Below, piece after piece: positions 45,430 through 56,462 of a stretch of 64,000 nt of DNA (positions are counted from its first letter, which is position 1; the number at the start of each line of letters is the position of its first letter). The position numbers and the translations under genes are program-made. The DNA is taken from the NCBI GenBank assembly GCA_947044405.1, contig CAMRHE010000656.1:77001-141000 (forward strand). Direction: 5' to 3'. The notes beneath the pieces were generated by a model. It was given only the letters and a program-made list of their open reading frames with translations. It did no database searches and was not told where the DNA came from. This stretch comes from Leptodactylus fallax (taxonomy: Eukaryota > Chordata > Amphibia > Anura > Leptodactylidae).

Positions 45430-46594
45430 AGTCCCTTGATCTGAAATGCGATCCCTCCAAAAAGCAATATTTCAGTTCATATGGAATACCAAACGTCATT
45501 GTTTCCCCCGTTCTGTGATGTTGGCTGACAAGGCCGAAGGTGGACTGGCCGTACTGCACATCTTGCATTATTACTGGGTGGCCCACTTGCGTTATATTCT
45601 GTTTTAGGCAGCACCTCAAGCTTACATGAAATGGGTTCTAATAGAGAAAAATCTGGTTAGCTCCAGTTTACCCCAATGCATTCCTGTGGTCCCGCTCCTC
45701 TCCCTTACATGCTCCCCCCTTTTAGGACCCATCTGTTTCACACGCACTGTTTGGATTACTTGCTCTAAGCTTTTTTCTTGGCCTCTCAGCACTTATCTAT
45801 GATGTATTTCCTCTATAACTCACTCCTCCTGGGTGGGACTCTCTGCCACCTTGGACTAAACTAGGTCTGTTCCATGTTACTTATTTGATTGACCAGTGGA
45901 CTATGGAGCTCAGGCCCTTTGACTACTTCACTTCTATGTTCCACTATCAATAAATAGTCCACTTTGTAACCATTCAATTTGGAGCCACACGGGTCTCAGT
46001 CCCTACTGTCTTTGAAAGATTATGTCAAACTGGTACCTCACTGATATTTACAGGCTTCTATCATCTCCGGAGGGGTGAGCTGCCCTGGCTCACAAATATA
46101 TGGCTAAGTGGGCTGAGGCTTTGGTTAGGCAGATCTCACCTGGTCAATGGCAAATTATATGGACCTTTACGGCTAAGTCCTCATCATGTGTAACATTTCG
46201 AGAAACCCAATATAAAACACTCATGCATTGGTATCATACCCCTGCTCTACACCACACCCTTAACCCTAGTATTCCCTCTACATGCTGGTGCTGCCTGGCT
46301 ACAACGGGCACATTATATCATATTTTTTGGGACTGCTCCCTGATCCGCCACTTCTGGACGGAAGTTAAAATCCTCACTGATGCCTTCTTTATACAGGGAC
46401 TCACAGTGGGAACCTCTTACCTATCTATTTAATCTACCCCCTAGACATCTGGGTAAAAACGGGATCTCAGTTGATTGCTTGCATGAAGGACATTCGCAGT
46501 CTGGAATTCTTGACTGCCTCCCTTAACCATATGGTGGTTGTGGTGCAATTTTTCGTTCTGTTATTATATATATTCTAACATTTAATAAAAATTT
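45430..46594 (+). mobile_element. L1/Tx1-like LINE, decayed 3' end of ORF2
   Basis: 45471-45610 reads FIWNTKR...ADKAEGGLAVLHILHYYWVAHLRYI, the 'FIWNGKRPRI...GGLGLPDL..YYLAAQL' block of L1-like ORF2. 46100-46430 reads LMHWYHTPALHH...CWCCLATTGTLYHIFWDCSLIRHFW, the C-terminal Cys/His region (C-x2-C...H-x4-C). Stops interrupt the frame. AATAAA at 46584-46589 is followed by the end of the element, where Tc1-E begins. 5' truncated. Confidence 0.82.
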
Positions 46595-46733
46595 CAGGAC
46601 CTTGAAATGCTTCTTATAGAGCCACTCCTTAGTTGTCCTGGCTGTGAGTTTCGGGTCATTGTCACGCTGGAAGACTCAGCCATGACCCATCTTCAATGTT
46701 CTTATTGCGGAAAGGAGGTTGTTGGCCAAAATC

Positions 46734-47262
46734 TCACAATACATGGCCCCATCCATCCTCCCTTGAATACGGTGTAGTCATCCTGTCCCCTTTGCAGAAA
46801 ATTACCCTCAAAATATGATGTTTCCACCCCCCATGCTTCACAGTTGGGATGCTGATCTTGGAATTGTACTCATCCCTCTTCTTTATCCAAACATAGTGAG
46901 TGGAGTTGATACCAAAAAGTTCTATGTTGGTCTCATCTGACCACTTGACATTTTCCCATGTCTCTGGATCATCCAGATGGTCATTGATGAACTTCAAACG
47001 GGCCTGGACATTTGCCGCGTGAGCAGGGGACCTCGTGTGCCCTGCAGGATTTTAATCCATGATGGCGTATTGTGTTACTAACGGTAATCTTGGAGACTGT
47101 GGTTCCAGCTCTCTTCAGGTCATTGCCCAGATCCTCCCATATAGTTTTTGGCTGATTCCTGACCTTTCTCAGAATCATCCTTACCCCATGAGGCAAGATC
47201 TTGCCCAGTGACACTACATCCACGCCTGTATGTTGGTATATGACTGACCACAATGCGGCCAC
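46734..47262 (-). pseudogene. Tc1-E transposase remnant
   Basis: Two overlapping frames: 47262-46981 (RKVRNQPKTIWEDLGNDLKRAGTTVSKITVSNTIRHHGLKSC) and 46997-46734 (KFINDHLDDPETWENVKWSDETNIELFGINSTHYVW, then KHGGWKHHILRVIF with the GGGS block damaged). A frameshift joins them near 46990. The first catalytic Asp (SDET) is kept; the second Asp and the Glu region are gone. Confidence 0.85.
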
Positions 47263-47635
47263 CGAACAGCTAGGGTTATATAGCCCAAACCATGCCTACC
47301 AGGGCGTTACTGATAGTTGAAGTGGCGAATCTGTGTTAGGGGTGTCTACTGAGCTTGATACTGTTTGTGCTGGTCTTGGGCTAATATGATCCAGATGTGG
47401 ACAGATGTGATATCAGCTGATTAATTTACACAGGACCTAATAACACACTTATTTGTCCTGATATAGAATCTGTCATCTGTTCCATATCAACGTACACACT
47501 CACTTTACCAATAGCAGTTCATATGGTGGACTAATATTGAGATTGAGCATACCTGTGTGCCTATCTGTGAGTGTATCTGTTGTTGAACCTACCAGTGATA
47601 CATATTCAATTATTATTTGAACCTAACTGTACATC

Positions 47636-47831
47636 TTATTTAGAAGCTTCAAAATTTCCAAAAGACCTGAATTTTATTCTGCAGGTCCGCTACCACTCAT
47701 TAAAACATTTGGAAAAATCTTTGAAGGTTCTAACTCTATCTTTTTTGCTAGCCATAACTACAGTCAGCAGAGTCTCTGAAATACAAGCCTTCTGTTCCAG
47801 CCCTTCCTATTATTTTTGGCAAAACGTTTGA
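47636..47831 (+). pseudogene. Fragment resembling a DIRS-type tyrosine recombinase
   Basis: Plus-strand frame reads LEASKFPKDLNF...SLKHLEKSLKVLTLSFLLAITTVSRVSEIQAF. The phrase LK.L.LK..FLLAITSARRVSELQAL is characteristic of the tyrosine recombinase of DIRS-like retroelements. Here the ARR is replaced by VSR. Only about 200 bp is present, inside Tc1-E, with no other DIRS domain (RT, RH or MT) visible. Similarity is judged by memory of the family pattern. Confidence 0.55.
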
Positions 47832-48036
47832 CCTCTGTCATTGCCAACAAAGGATATATAACAAAGTATTGAGATGAACTTTTGTTATTGACCAAATACT
47901 TATTTTCCACCATAATTTGCAAATAAATTCTTTAAAAATCAGACAATGTGATTTTCTGGATTTGTTTTAAGTGGGAGAACTTGCACAATTGGTGGCTGAC
48001 TAAATACTTTTTTTCCCACTGTATAGTATATATCTA

Positions 48037-49603
48037 CAGTCATGGCCAAAAGTTTTGAGAATGACACAAATATTATATTTTCACATGATCTGCTGCCCTC
48101 TGGTTTTTATGTGTGTTTGTCAGATGTTTTTATCACATACAGAAATATAACTGCATTCATATTATGAGTAACAGAAGCTTATATTGACAGTTAGAATGAG
48201 TTAATGCAGCAAGTCAATATTTGCAGTGTTGACCCTTCTTCTTCAGGACCTCTGCAATTCTCCCTGGCATGCTCTCAATCAACTTCTGGACCAAATCCTG
48301 ACTGATAGCAGTCCATTCTTGCAGAATCAATGCTTTAATTTTTTCTGAATTTGTTGGTTTTTGTTTGTCCACCCGTCTCTTCATGATTGACCACAAGTTC
48401 TCAATGGGATTAAGATCTGGGGAGTTTCCAGGCCATGGACCCAAAATCTCTATGTTTTGTTCCCTGAGCCATTTAGTTATCACCTTTGCTTTATGGCAAG
48501 GTGCTCCATCATGCTGGAAAAGGCATTGTTGAGCGCCAAACTGCTCTTGGACGGTTGGGAGAAGTTGCTCTTGGAGGACATTCTGGTACCATTCTTTATT
48601 CATGGCTGTGTTTTTAGGCAAGACTGTGAGAGAGCCGATTCCCTTGGCTGAGAAGCAACCCCACACATGAATGGTTTCAAGATGCTTTACAGTTGGCATG
48701 AGACAAGACTGGTGGTAGCGCTCACCTCTTCTTCTCCGAATAAGCTGTTTTCCAGATGTTCCAAACAATCGAAAAGGGGATTCATCAGAGAAAATGACTT
48801 TACCCCAGTCCTCAGCAGTCCACTCCCTGTACCTTTTGCAGAATATCAGTCTGTCCCTGATGTTTTTTCTGGAGAGAAGTGGCTTCTTTGCTGCCCTCCT
48901 TGAGACCAGGCCTTGCTCCAAGAGTCTCCGCCTCACAGTGCGTGCAGATGCACTCACACCTGCCTGCTGCCATTCCTCAGCAAGCTCTGCACTGCTGGTA
49001 GTCCGATCCCGCAGCTGAAACACTTTTAAGAGACGGTCCTGCCACTTGCTGGTCTTTCTTGGGCGCCCTGGAGCCTTTTTGGCACCAATGGAACCTCTCT
49101 CCTTGAAGTTCTTGATGATGCGATAGATTGTTGACTGAGGTGCAATCTTTCTAGCTGCAATACTCTTCCCAGTTAGGCCATTTTTGTGCAGTGCAATGAT
49201 GACTGCACGTGTTTCTTTAGAGATAACCATGGTTAACAGAAGAAAAACAATGATGGCAAGCACCAGCCTCCTTTTAAAGTGTCCAGTGGTGTCATTCTTA
49301 CTTAATCATGACAGATTGATCTCCAGCCCTGTCATCATCAACACCCACACCTGTGTTAATGGAGCAATCACTGAAACGATGTTAGGTGGTCCTTTTAAGG
49401 CAGGGCTGCAATGATGTTGAAATGTGTTTTGGAGGATAAAGTTCATTTTCTAGGCAAATATTGACTTTGCAAGTAATTGCTGTTAAGCTGATCACTCTTT
49501 ATAACATTCTGGAGTATACGCAAATTGCCATTAGAAAAACTGAAGCAGTAGACTTTGTAAAAATTAATATTTGTATCATTCTCAAAACTTTTGGCCATGA
49601 CTG
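48037..49603 (-). mobile_element. Tc1-A2: complete Tc1/mariner element, 1567 bp
   Basis: Ends CAGTCATGGCCAAAAGTTTT in inverted order, with TA at 48035-48036 and 49604-49605. The length equals that of Tc1-A1 to the base and the sequence is nearly identical, in the opposite orientation. It landed 13 bp beyond the TA flank of Tc1-E. A (TA)n-like tract follows on the right. Confidence 0.95.
48214..49230 (-). CDS. Tc1/mariner transposase, intact, DD35E by count (338 aa)
   Basis: Same protein as at 1362-2378 with five substitutions by eye: T77 for A, L184 for P, D272 for N, M283 for I and E296 for D (338-aa numbering). The ATG at 49230 has the same AACCATGG context. D149, D241 and E277 are all present. 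Unlike copy A1 it keeps the canonical SPDLNPIEN motif, so of the two it is closer to a functional consensus. P184L in KHPETIHV might affect the core fold. No stop or frameshift. Confidence 0.94.
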   Translation of the reverse strand: MVISKETRAVIIALHKNGLTGKSIAARKIAPQSTIYRIIKNFKERGSIGAKKAPGRPRKTSKWQDRLLKVFQLRDRTTSSAELAEEWQQAGVSASARTVRRRLLEQGLVSRRAAKKPLLSRKNIRDRLIFCKRYREWTAEDWGKVIFSDESPFRLFGTSGKQLIRRRRGERYHQSCLMPTVKHLETIHVWGCFSAKGIGSLTVLPKNTAMNKEWYQNVLQEQLLPTVQEQFGAQQCLFQHDGAPCHKAKVITKWLREQNIEILGPWPGNSPDLNPIENLWSIMKRRVDKQKPTNSEKIKALILQEWTAISQDLVQKLIESMPGRIAEVLKKKGQHCKY

Positions 49604-49640
49604 TATATAGATATATATATAGATATATATATATATATGT
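49604..49640. repeat. (TA)n-rich tract
   Basis: TATAGATATATATATAGA-type tract directly at the Tc1-A2 right flank. Confidence 0.85.
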
Positions 49641-50290
49641 ACGGTGTTTCTCCGAAAATAAGACAGGGTCTTATATTATTTTTTGCTCTGAAAAAAGGGC
49701 TAGGGCTTATTTTCGGGGTAGGTCTTAATTTTTTTCCATGAACAACAATCACACATTTGATCACTTTTTATTTCAACTTTTATCAGAGGTGAATCAGTGA
49801 AAAAACAGCAGTTCGGCACTTTTGATTTTTTTTTTTTTCCGCTACGGAATTCAATATAGAGGTAAAATATTTTTATAAGTTTGTAGAGCGGACGTTTAGG
49901 GACATAGGGATACCTAATGTGTATGTGTTTCACAGTAATATTTTATTTTTATATGTATTCTAGTGAAAGTGGGAGGGGGGCTTGAACTTTTATTTTTATT
50001 TTTTTTTTACTATTAACCCATCCTAGGGGGCTTGAACCTGCAATCATCCCATAAACTGCAATACAACATATTGCAGTCTATGGGAGATTATCTACATTAC
50101 TAATGAGGCTGGTCATAGACTGGCAAACTCAACAATGCCCGCGATCAGTGGACTCTGATCGCAGGCATTAACTGCGGGTTTCTGCTGTACAAGGAGACCC
50201 ATTATAGTAGCTATAGGTGGTTGGGACCGGCCGTGGGGACTGCGGGGGGGGAAGCACGGAGGTCACGCAATGCCCGCGGAAAGAGTCTTG
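49641..50290. repeat. Interspersed repeat starting GGTGTTTCTCCGAAAATAAGAC
   Basis: The phrase GTTTCTCCGAAAATAAGAC..TCTTATATTATTTTTTGCTC...GGCTTATTTTCGGGG is a widespread vertebrate DNA-transposon terminus with an internal palindrome (CCGAAAATAAG../..CTTATTTTCGG). From about 49960 it passes into a segment (CCTAGGGGGCTTGAACCTGCAATCAT) that is inverse to the window's last 60 bp (ATGATTGCAGGTTCAAGCCCCCTAG). Boundaries uncertain. Confidence 0.6.
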
Positions 50291-51660
50291 TTTCAAAACA
50301 GTTTGCTCATTCTTACTCACAATAAATATGGATTTGATTTAGATTCCTCATTTTATTCCTTTTTGAAATTCCTTTTTATGGTAACAACAACTTAGAAATA
50401 ACAGAATTAATACAACTTAACTTTACAATTTCATCATCTTTCTATAGTTTCACACTGCCTTGATTTGTTATTTTTAACAACCTTTAATTCCATAATTACA
50501 CTGATTTCCCATAAGGGACGATCATGTGATTTGTGTTATTACTGGTGTCTCTGTGGCCTGTTAGATAGACTTTAAAACATTTACAATCACACGAAGTCTG
50601 GCTCAGAAGGAAGTGGAAGCCCAAAAATGCAGGAATTGGATGACGTTCTACATTTTGGCTTAAAAACTTAGTGTTTTGTTGGTCCTGGTAACAATGAGGC
50701 ACTGAACATGGTTCCAAGATTTATTATTGCAAAGGATATGCTTCAATCTATTCTGCTCTGTTTGCAATTTAAAGGAGCTCATAAACTAAAGGTGTTTTTT
50801 TTTGTTTCTTTTTAAATTTCTGATTTTATTTTTTATTTTCTGATTTGTATATTTTCTTTTTTTGTTTGAGATCGCTTTGCTTCTATCTCTGAATTCCTAA
50901 TATCTTCAATAAAACCCTTGAATGTTATTTACAGAAGTGGGAATATTTATTTTTTTATTTAACCAAAGTTATGTTACACTAAAAGATTTTTATTCACATT
51001 TTTTTAGTGATCAGCTGATGCCTTGCACACATGTATTATAGCTCCAAAAATTTCCATGTTATAGTGTTGCCCTATGTAACCGTTATGTTTAACCATAAAA
51101 ACTTATGAATATATTTAAAAAAAAAAAAAATTTTATTTCAAATTTAAACATGTAAAATTCCCTATTATTTTGTCTCCACATTTTTAAGCAGACTATTTAT
51201 ATCCATGGTAACATACATAAAAAGACAATATTACTGATACTATAGAAATATTCCCATCTATTCCCAATTTTATGCATAAGAGTTGCTGAAACAAAACAAT
51301 TAAATCCTATTACAAAGTTGCTTCATTTTTCATTTAGCTGCTGTGATGAAATATGTATATATTATACTGTACAAATGATGTGTCTAGTTATGTTCTAACT
51401 GTTGTATGCATTGTTGCATTGGGGTTTTCACTTCCATGTGCCAGTAGGTTTATGCTAAGCTAGGTGTTACCTGTGTACAGTAATTATAATGCACAATCGA
51501 GAATCCAGGATACAGGTAGTTGATAAGTCCCAAGTGCTAATTTAATTGTAACCACTCTAATTAGCAAGGTAGGTGTGCTGATCGTAGCAGACATTGCGAT
51601 TCCGGATCATATGAGATCTTGCTGATCCAAAATTATGACAGCTCAATCACAGGTCAGAGG
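50291..51660. other. No gene recognised; AT-rich
   Basis: T-rich and A-rich runs, short frames only. Confidence 0.4.
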
Positions 51661-52330
51661 TTTAACCCTTTAAGGTATGCAGGGGAGTTTGGACATTAAT
51701 GCTAGGCAACTTTTTCATCTTTTCCTTCTCCATCTTCCAAAATTCATAACTTTTTTTTTATTTTTCTGTTGACATAGCTAAGTGAGGGTTTATTCTCTGC
51801 ATGACGAGTTGTACTTTTATTTGGCACCATTTTGGTGTACATATAATTACTTGGTTACCTTTTTATTAACATTTTTTTGGGGGTCCATGCATTTAGTTCC
51901 TACCACATTCACTCCGCATTAAAAATGACATGACAACTTTGTCTGGTAGGTCATTACAGTTTCAGCGATGCCATATTTATATTGGCTTTATTATGTTTTA
52001 CCAAATTTGCTAACAAAATGTCATTTTGTTTAAATTAAAATTTTTTCTGGGGTTACCGTATACTGATGTCTATAACTGTTTTACTGTTCAGCTGACAGAG
52101 ATATATAAGGGCTCTTTATTTGGGGGACAAGTTGTACTATTTATTGGTACCAATAGTTGGTATGTATGATGTTTTGATAACTTTTTATTGTTATTTTGCA
52201 ACCCCTTGGACCCCACAATCTCTTTGTGAGAGGGGTCTGAGGGTGTGAACTTTCCAAACCACCCAGAGGCCGTGATCGCCATTGATCATGGTATCTGAGG
52301 AGCTAAGCTGTTGGAGTATTTTCTAACTGA
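51661..52330. repeat. TTAACCCTTT-type interspersed repeat
   Basis: Begins TTTAACCCTTTAAGGTATGC and contains CATAACTTTTTTTTTATTTTTC..GTTGACATAGCTAAGTGAGGG..GACGAGTTGTACTTTTATTTGGCACCATTTTGG. The same phrases occur in degenerate form near 19320-19390 and 24880-25060. No coding capacity. Confidence 0.55.
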
Positions 52331-52789
52331 GGGCTAGCACCAGGTCATGGTTGTGTTACACTAAGTGTTAACTATGCGCTCAGAATGACGTAATAGTATG
52401 GGATGGAGCTGGAAAGGTTTAAGGAAGTAGGTTGTGGTGGGGAATGAGGAGTCCATAAAAAGCCAATGTGGCATAGGACCTCTTTGTCAAATTTCGGAGT
52501 TACAGTGTACCTGTATGATATGCTCATCTACTTTCGGCTGTGCTCCTGACAGGACTTAAATCTTTTCTTTCTTATTCTGTTTTATTTCACATTGTTTATA
52601 TGTACACAGAGGCGTAGCTAGTGGGGGGGCAGAGGGGGCGGCTGCCCCGGGCCCACAAAATTTTTAGGGGCCCACCCCGATGCCGCCATTAATACAGCCT
52701 TTATTTCTAACTAGATCGGTGTCTGCAGACTTTTTTTTTGTTGGTATATTAATAGTATAAGGGGTAGATAGGAGGGGGAAATATAACTA

Positions 52790-53080
52790 TAAAGGGAGGA
52801 TTCATTAGGGGGCATTATGACGATGGGGGGGTCCTTTATATAAGGGTTATTGGGGGATCCTTTATATAAGGGTTATTGGGGGGTCCTTTATATAAGGGTT
52901 ATTAGGGGGTATTATTAATACAAGGGGGAGGTTATTTATATAAGGAGCCATTAGGGGGCATCATTTATATTAGGAGGCATTATGAACATAAGGGGGTGGT
53001 CATTGATATAAGGGGTCATTAGAGGTACAGTATTTATGTCAGGGGGAATCAGGAGCATAATATGAGGGAGCAATTAATTT
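52790..53080. repeat. ~30-bp tandem repeat (TTTATATAAGGGTTATTGGGGGGTCC)
   Basis: Four clear and several decayed direct units of TCCTTTATATAAGGGTTATTGGGGG inside the hAT element. Confidence 0.85.
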
Positions 53081-53105
53081 AATGAAAGTGGCACTTGGGC
53101 TTTAT

Positions 53106-53659
53106 TAAGACTAAGGCCCCACGTAGCGGGCTGCAGGAAAAACCGTGGCGGTAACATTGTGGTTTTTCCCGCAGTGCTTTTCACAGAAGGTCCGCAGAGG
53201 TTTCCCCTGTGGACTTTCTGTTTTCAATACAGCTATATGGAAACCGCCAGTGTTTCCATAGGTATAATTGACATGCTGCGATTTCCAAAATCGCAGTGCG
53301 TCTGCTGCACATATTTTTCCGTAATGTGTGGATAGGATTTGCTAGAATGCCACGGTTTTTTTCTGTGACTTTTCGCCACAAGGGGCCACATCCCATCCCC
53401 ACTTTGCAGTAAAATATGCGCAGCGGAAACACTGCGATTTCCAAAACAGTCGCAGTTTTGGAAATCGCAGCATGTCAATTATACCTACGGAAACGCCGGC
53501 GGTTTCCCTATAGATATAATTGAATCAGAAAGTCCGCAGAGGAAACCTCTGTGAACTTTCTGTGCAAAGTGCTGCAGGAAAAACCGTGATGCGTCGCCGC
53601 CGCGGTTTTTCCCACAGCTGTTTTTTGGTGCGGGATGCTACATGGGGCCTTAGCCTTAA
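53106..53659. mobile_element. Fold-back MITE nested in the hAT element, ~550 bp
   Basis: TTAAGACTAAGGCCCCACGTAGC on the left pairs with the inverse of GCTACATGGGGCCTTAGCC on the right. The arms continue through GGTTTTTCC.GCAG, CCGCAGAGGTTTCC, GGAAACCGCC and ATAATTGACATGCTGCGATTTCC for more than 200 bp. The ends match the AGGCCCCA family (24265, 25922, 44236). Confidence 0.88.
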
Positions 53660-54547
53660 GGAGTTTTCCAGCTCATTTTTATTGATGATCTATCCTCAGA
53701 ATAAATCATCAATAAGAGATTAGTGATTCCCCACTGATCAGCTGTAAGAAGGGGCTATGGCGTCTGTTTATATCACACGCTGTCTGTTTATAGTGACCGT
53801 GTGATGTCATTCCAGCCTTGTCACATAGACATGTATAGGACGAGCCTGTAGTTACATTACATGGCCGCTATGAAAATAATGACACTATGTAAACAGAGAA
53901 GGGGTCACGGCGCTTACACAGGTACCACAGTTCATTCAAACAGCTGATCCTCGAGGTCCCGGGTATTGGAACCCCAATAATTTTTTTTTCCCTTGTTTTT
54001 TTTTCCCTTTTCAATTGGGAAATACCTGGGACATTATTAATAAGGGGCACTATTTAAAGGGGGTGCACAGGGAAGTTATTAATTTAAAGATGCGCTTAGG
54101 GGTATTATTCATTATGGGGGGTTATATTATATATTTTATAATTGGGGGTAGCAGCAGGATGGGGGCTTTGTGCAGGTGAGGACAATGTGGGTCAGGTGCC
54201 TGGAAAAGTGAGGAGCCAAAGATGTCTGTGTTGCAAACTTTACAGAGACTGGAAGAAGTGGTCATGGCCTTCCAGATGGAAGAGATGGGGACTGTGAAGG
54301 ATTAGTCAGAGACGTCAACGGTAAGTCACAAAATGTTACTGCCCTGTATTCACCTAAATTGTATGCAGAGCCCTGTGTAGAGCTGCTATATACCACTATA
54401 CGCTCACCATATACTCTTAGTATCGGTATACGAACATGTCCAAGTTGGGGGCCCACTTGGACATGTTCGTCCCCCCGTGCTGAACCCTTAGCTACGCCTC
54501 TGTATGTACAGTACAGACCAACTACATTGGAGACTGCTGTGCACATG

Positions 54548-54634
54548 TGAGCCTAGCTTTCCCATGTTTTCCCCTCCACTTTCCAGTTCCTTACATCCAG
54601 TTGGTGGGGGTCAGGAAATTAGCTCTTTAATATA
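54548..54634 (+). repeat. 87-bp segment duplicated from/with 32829-32915
   Basis: Near-identical to 32829-32915 (one mismatch). Its last bases TATA contain the TA target of Tc1-F, so the 32829 copy shows the uninterrupted left flank. Confidence 0.9.
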
Positions 54635-56266
54635 CAGTACAGACCAAAAGTTTGGACACACCTTCTCATTTCAAGAGTTTTCTGTATTTTCATGACTATA
54701 AAAATTGTAGATTCACACTGAAGGCATCAAAACTATGAATTAACACATGTGGAATTATATACTTAACAAAAAAGTGTGAAACAACTGAAAATATGTCTTA
54801 TATTCTAGATTCTTCAAAGTAGCCACCTTTTGCTTTGATTACTGCTTTGCACACTCTTGGCATTCTCTTGATGAGCTTCAAGAGGTAGTCACCTGAAATG
54901 GTCTTCCAACAGTCTTGAAGGAGTTCCCAGAGATGCTTAGCACTTGTTGGCCCTTTTGCCTTCACTCTGCGGTCCAGCTCACCCCAAACCATCTCGATTG
55001 GGTTCAGGTCTGGTGACTGTGGAGGCCAGGTCATCTGGCGTAGCACCCCATCACTCTCCTTCTTGGTCAAATAGCCCTTACACAGTCTGGAGGTGTGTTT
55101 GGGGTCATTGTCCTGTTGAAAAATAAATGATGGTCCAACTAAACGCAAACCGGATGGAATAGCATGCCGCTGCAAGATGCTGTGGTAACCATGCTGGTTC
55201 AGTATTCCTTCAATTTTGAATAAATCCCCAACAGTGTCACCAGCAAAGCACCCCCACACCATCACACCTCCTCCTCCATGCTTCACGGTGGGAACCAGGC
55301 ATGTAGAGTCCATTCGTTCACCTTTTCTGCGTCGCACAAAGACACGGGCTGATTGGAACCAAAGATCTCAAATTTGGACTCAACAGACCAAAGCACAGAT
55401 TTCCACAGGTCTAATGTCCATTCCTTGTGTTCTTTAGCCCAAACAAGTCTCTTCTGCTTGTTGCCTGTCCTTAGCAGTGGTTTTCTAGCAGCTATTTTAC
55501 CACGAAGGCCTGCTGCACACAGTCTCCTCTTAACAGTTGTTGTAGAGATGTGTCTGCTGCTAGAACTCTGTGTGGCATTGACCTGGTCTCTAATCTGAGC
55601 TGCTGTTAACCTGCGATTTCTGAGGCTGGGGACTCGGATGAACTTATCCTCCGCAGCAGAGGTGACTCTTGGTCTTCCTTTCCTGGGGCGGTCCTCATGT
55701 GGGCCAGTTTCTTTATAGCGCTTGATGGTTTTGGCCACTGCACTTGGGGACACTTTCAAAGTTTTTACAATTTTTCGTACTGACTGACCTTCATTTCTTA
55801 AAGTAATGATGGCCACTCGTTTTCCTTTACTTAGCTGCTTTTTTCTTGCCATAATACAAATTCTAACACTCCATTCAGTAGGACTATCAGCTGTGTATCC
55901 ACCTGACTTCTGAACAACACAACTGATGGTCCCAACCCCATTTATAAGGCAAGAAATCCCACTTATTAAACCTGACAGGGCACACCTGTGAAGTGAAAAC
56001 CATTTCAGGTGACTACCTCTTGAAGCTCATCAAGACAATGCCAAGAGTGTGCAAAGCAGTAATCAAAGCAAAAGGTGGCTACTTTGAAGAACCTAGAATA
56101 TAAGACATATTTTCAGTTGTTTCACACTTTTTTGTTAAGTATATAATTCCACATGTGTTAATTCATAGTTTTGATGCCTTCAGTGTGAATCTACAATTTT
56201 TATAGTCATGAAAATACAGAAAACTCTTGGAATGAGAAGGTGTGTCCAAACTTTTGGTCTGTACTG
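54635..56266 (-). mobile_element. Tc1-F: Tc1/mariner element with ~265-bp inverted repeats, 1632 bp
   Basis: Ends CAGTACAGACCAAAAGTTTGG in inverted order, TA at 54633-54634 and 56267-56268. The inverted repeats run about 54635-54900 and 56003-56266. The left repeat includes the last ~35 codons of the transposase (54798-54900), so the right repeat contains a second, non-functional copy of that coding end. The transposase is broken. Confidence 0.94.
54798..55852 (-). pseudogene. Tc1-F transposase, frameshifted, DD38E spacing
   Basis: Frame 1 (55852-55283) begins MARKKQLSKGKR and carries the helix-turn-helix and a GRPRV linker to LWSVESKFEIFGSNQ. A frameshift near 55330 moves to frame 2 (55337-54798): RRKGERM, KHGGGGVMVWGCFAGDTVG, QQDNDPKHTS, WPPQSPDLNPIEMVW, ending YFEESRI. 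The first catalytic Asp is Val (SDES to SVES, GTT for GAT). Between the second Asp and Glu I count 38 residues, as in the DD38E group (called Intruder in the literature; assignment inferred). Confidence 0.92.
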
Positions 56267-56462
56267 TATATGTCTTTGTTATTCCATCCTTACTTGTAAG
56301 CACTGTACATTTTTATGTATATTAAATCTACAATTTAATAAGATTGTCCTTTGGCTCTAAACGTCCACACAAGTCGGAAGGGAGTAAATATCGCTTAGCC
56401 GTGTTACCCTTTTGCGTGTGCTGGTTGTGCGTGGTTTGGGTATATTAGTGTTTCATCTATCT

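Larger units (their letters stand above)
46595..48021 (-). mobile_element. Tc1-E: Tc1 element, 3' end lost, interrupted
   Basis: The right end (its 5' end) is complete. It has the outer repeat CTAAATACTTTTTTTCCCACTG ending at 48021, flanked by TA at 48022-48023, and the inner repeat ACCAAATACTTATTTTCCACC near 47890, so an IR/DR-type terminus. The left part breaks off at the LINE tail. Transposase remnants lie at 46734-47262. About 570 bp of other sequence, including a DIRS-like fragment, lies between transposase and terminus. Confidence 0.8.
52617..54502. mobile_element. hAT-type non-autonomous element with perfect 8-bp TSD, 1886 bp
   Basis: Ends CAGAGGCGTAGCTA at the left and its exact inverse TAGCTACGCCTCTG at the right. 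The octamer TATGTACA flanks both sides (52609-52616 and 54503-54510). It has no transposase. The interior holds a ~30-bp tandem repeat (52790-53080) and a nested fold-back (53106-53659). These features mark a hAT superfamily element; the named family is not assigned. Confidence 0.94.

Noticed and set aside
52790..53080. Possible CRISPR-like spaced repeats
   Set aside because: Units are directly adjacent and lie inside a hAT element of a vertebrate genome; this is a plain tandem repeat.
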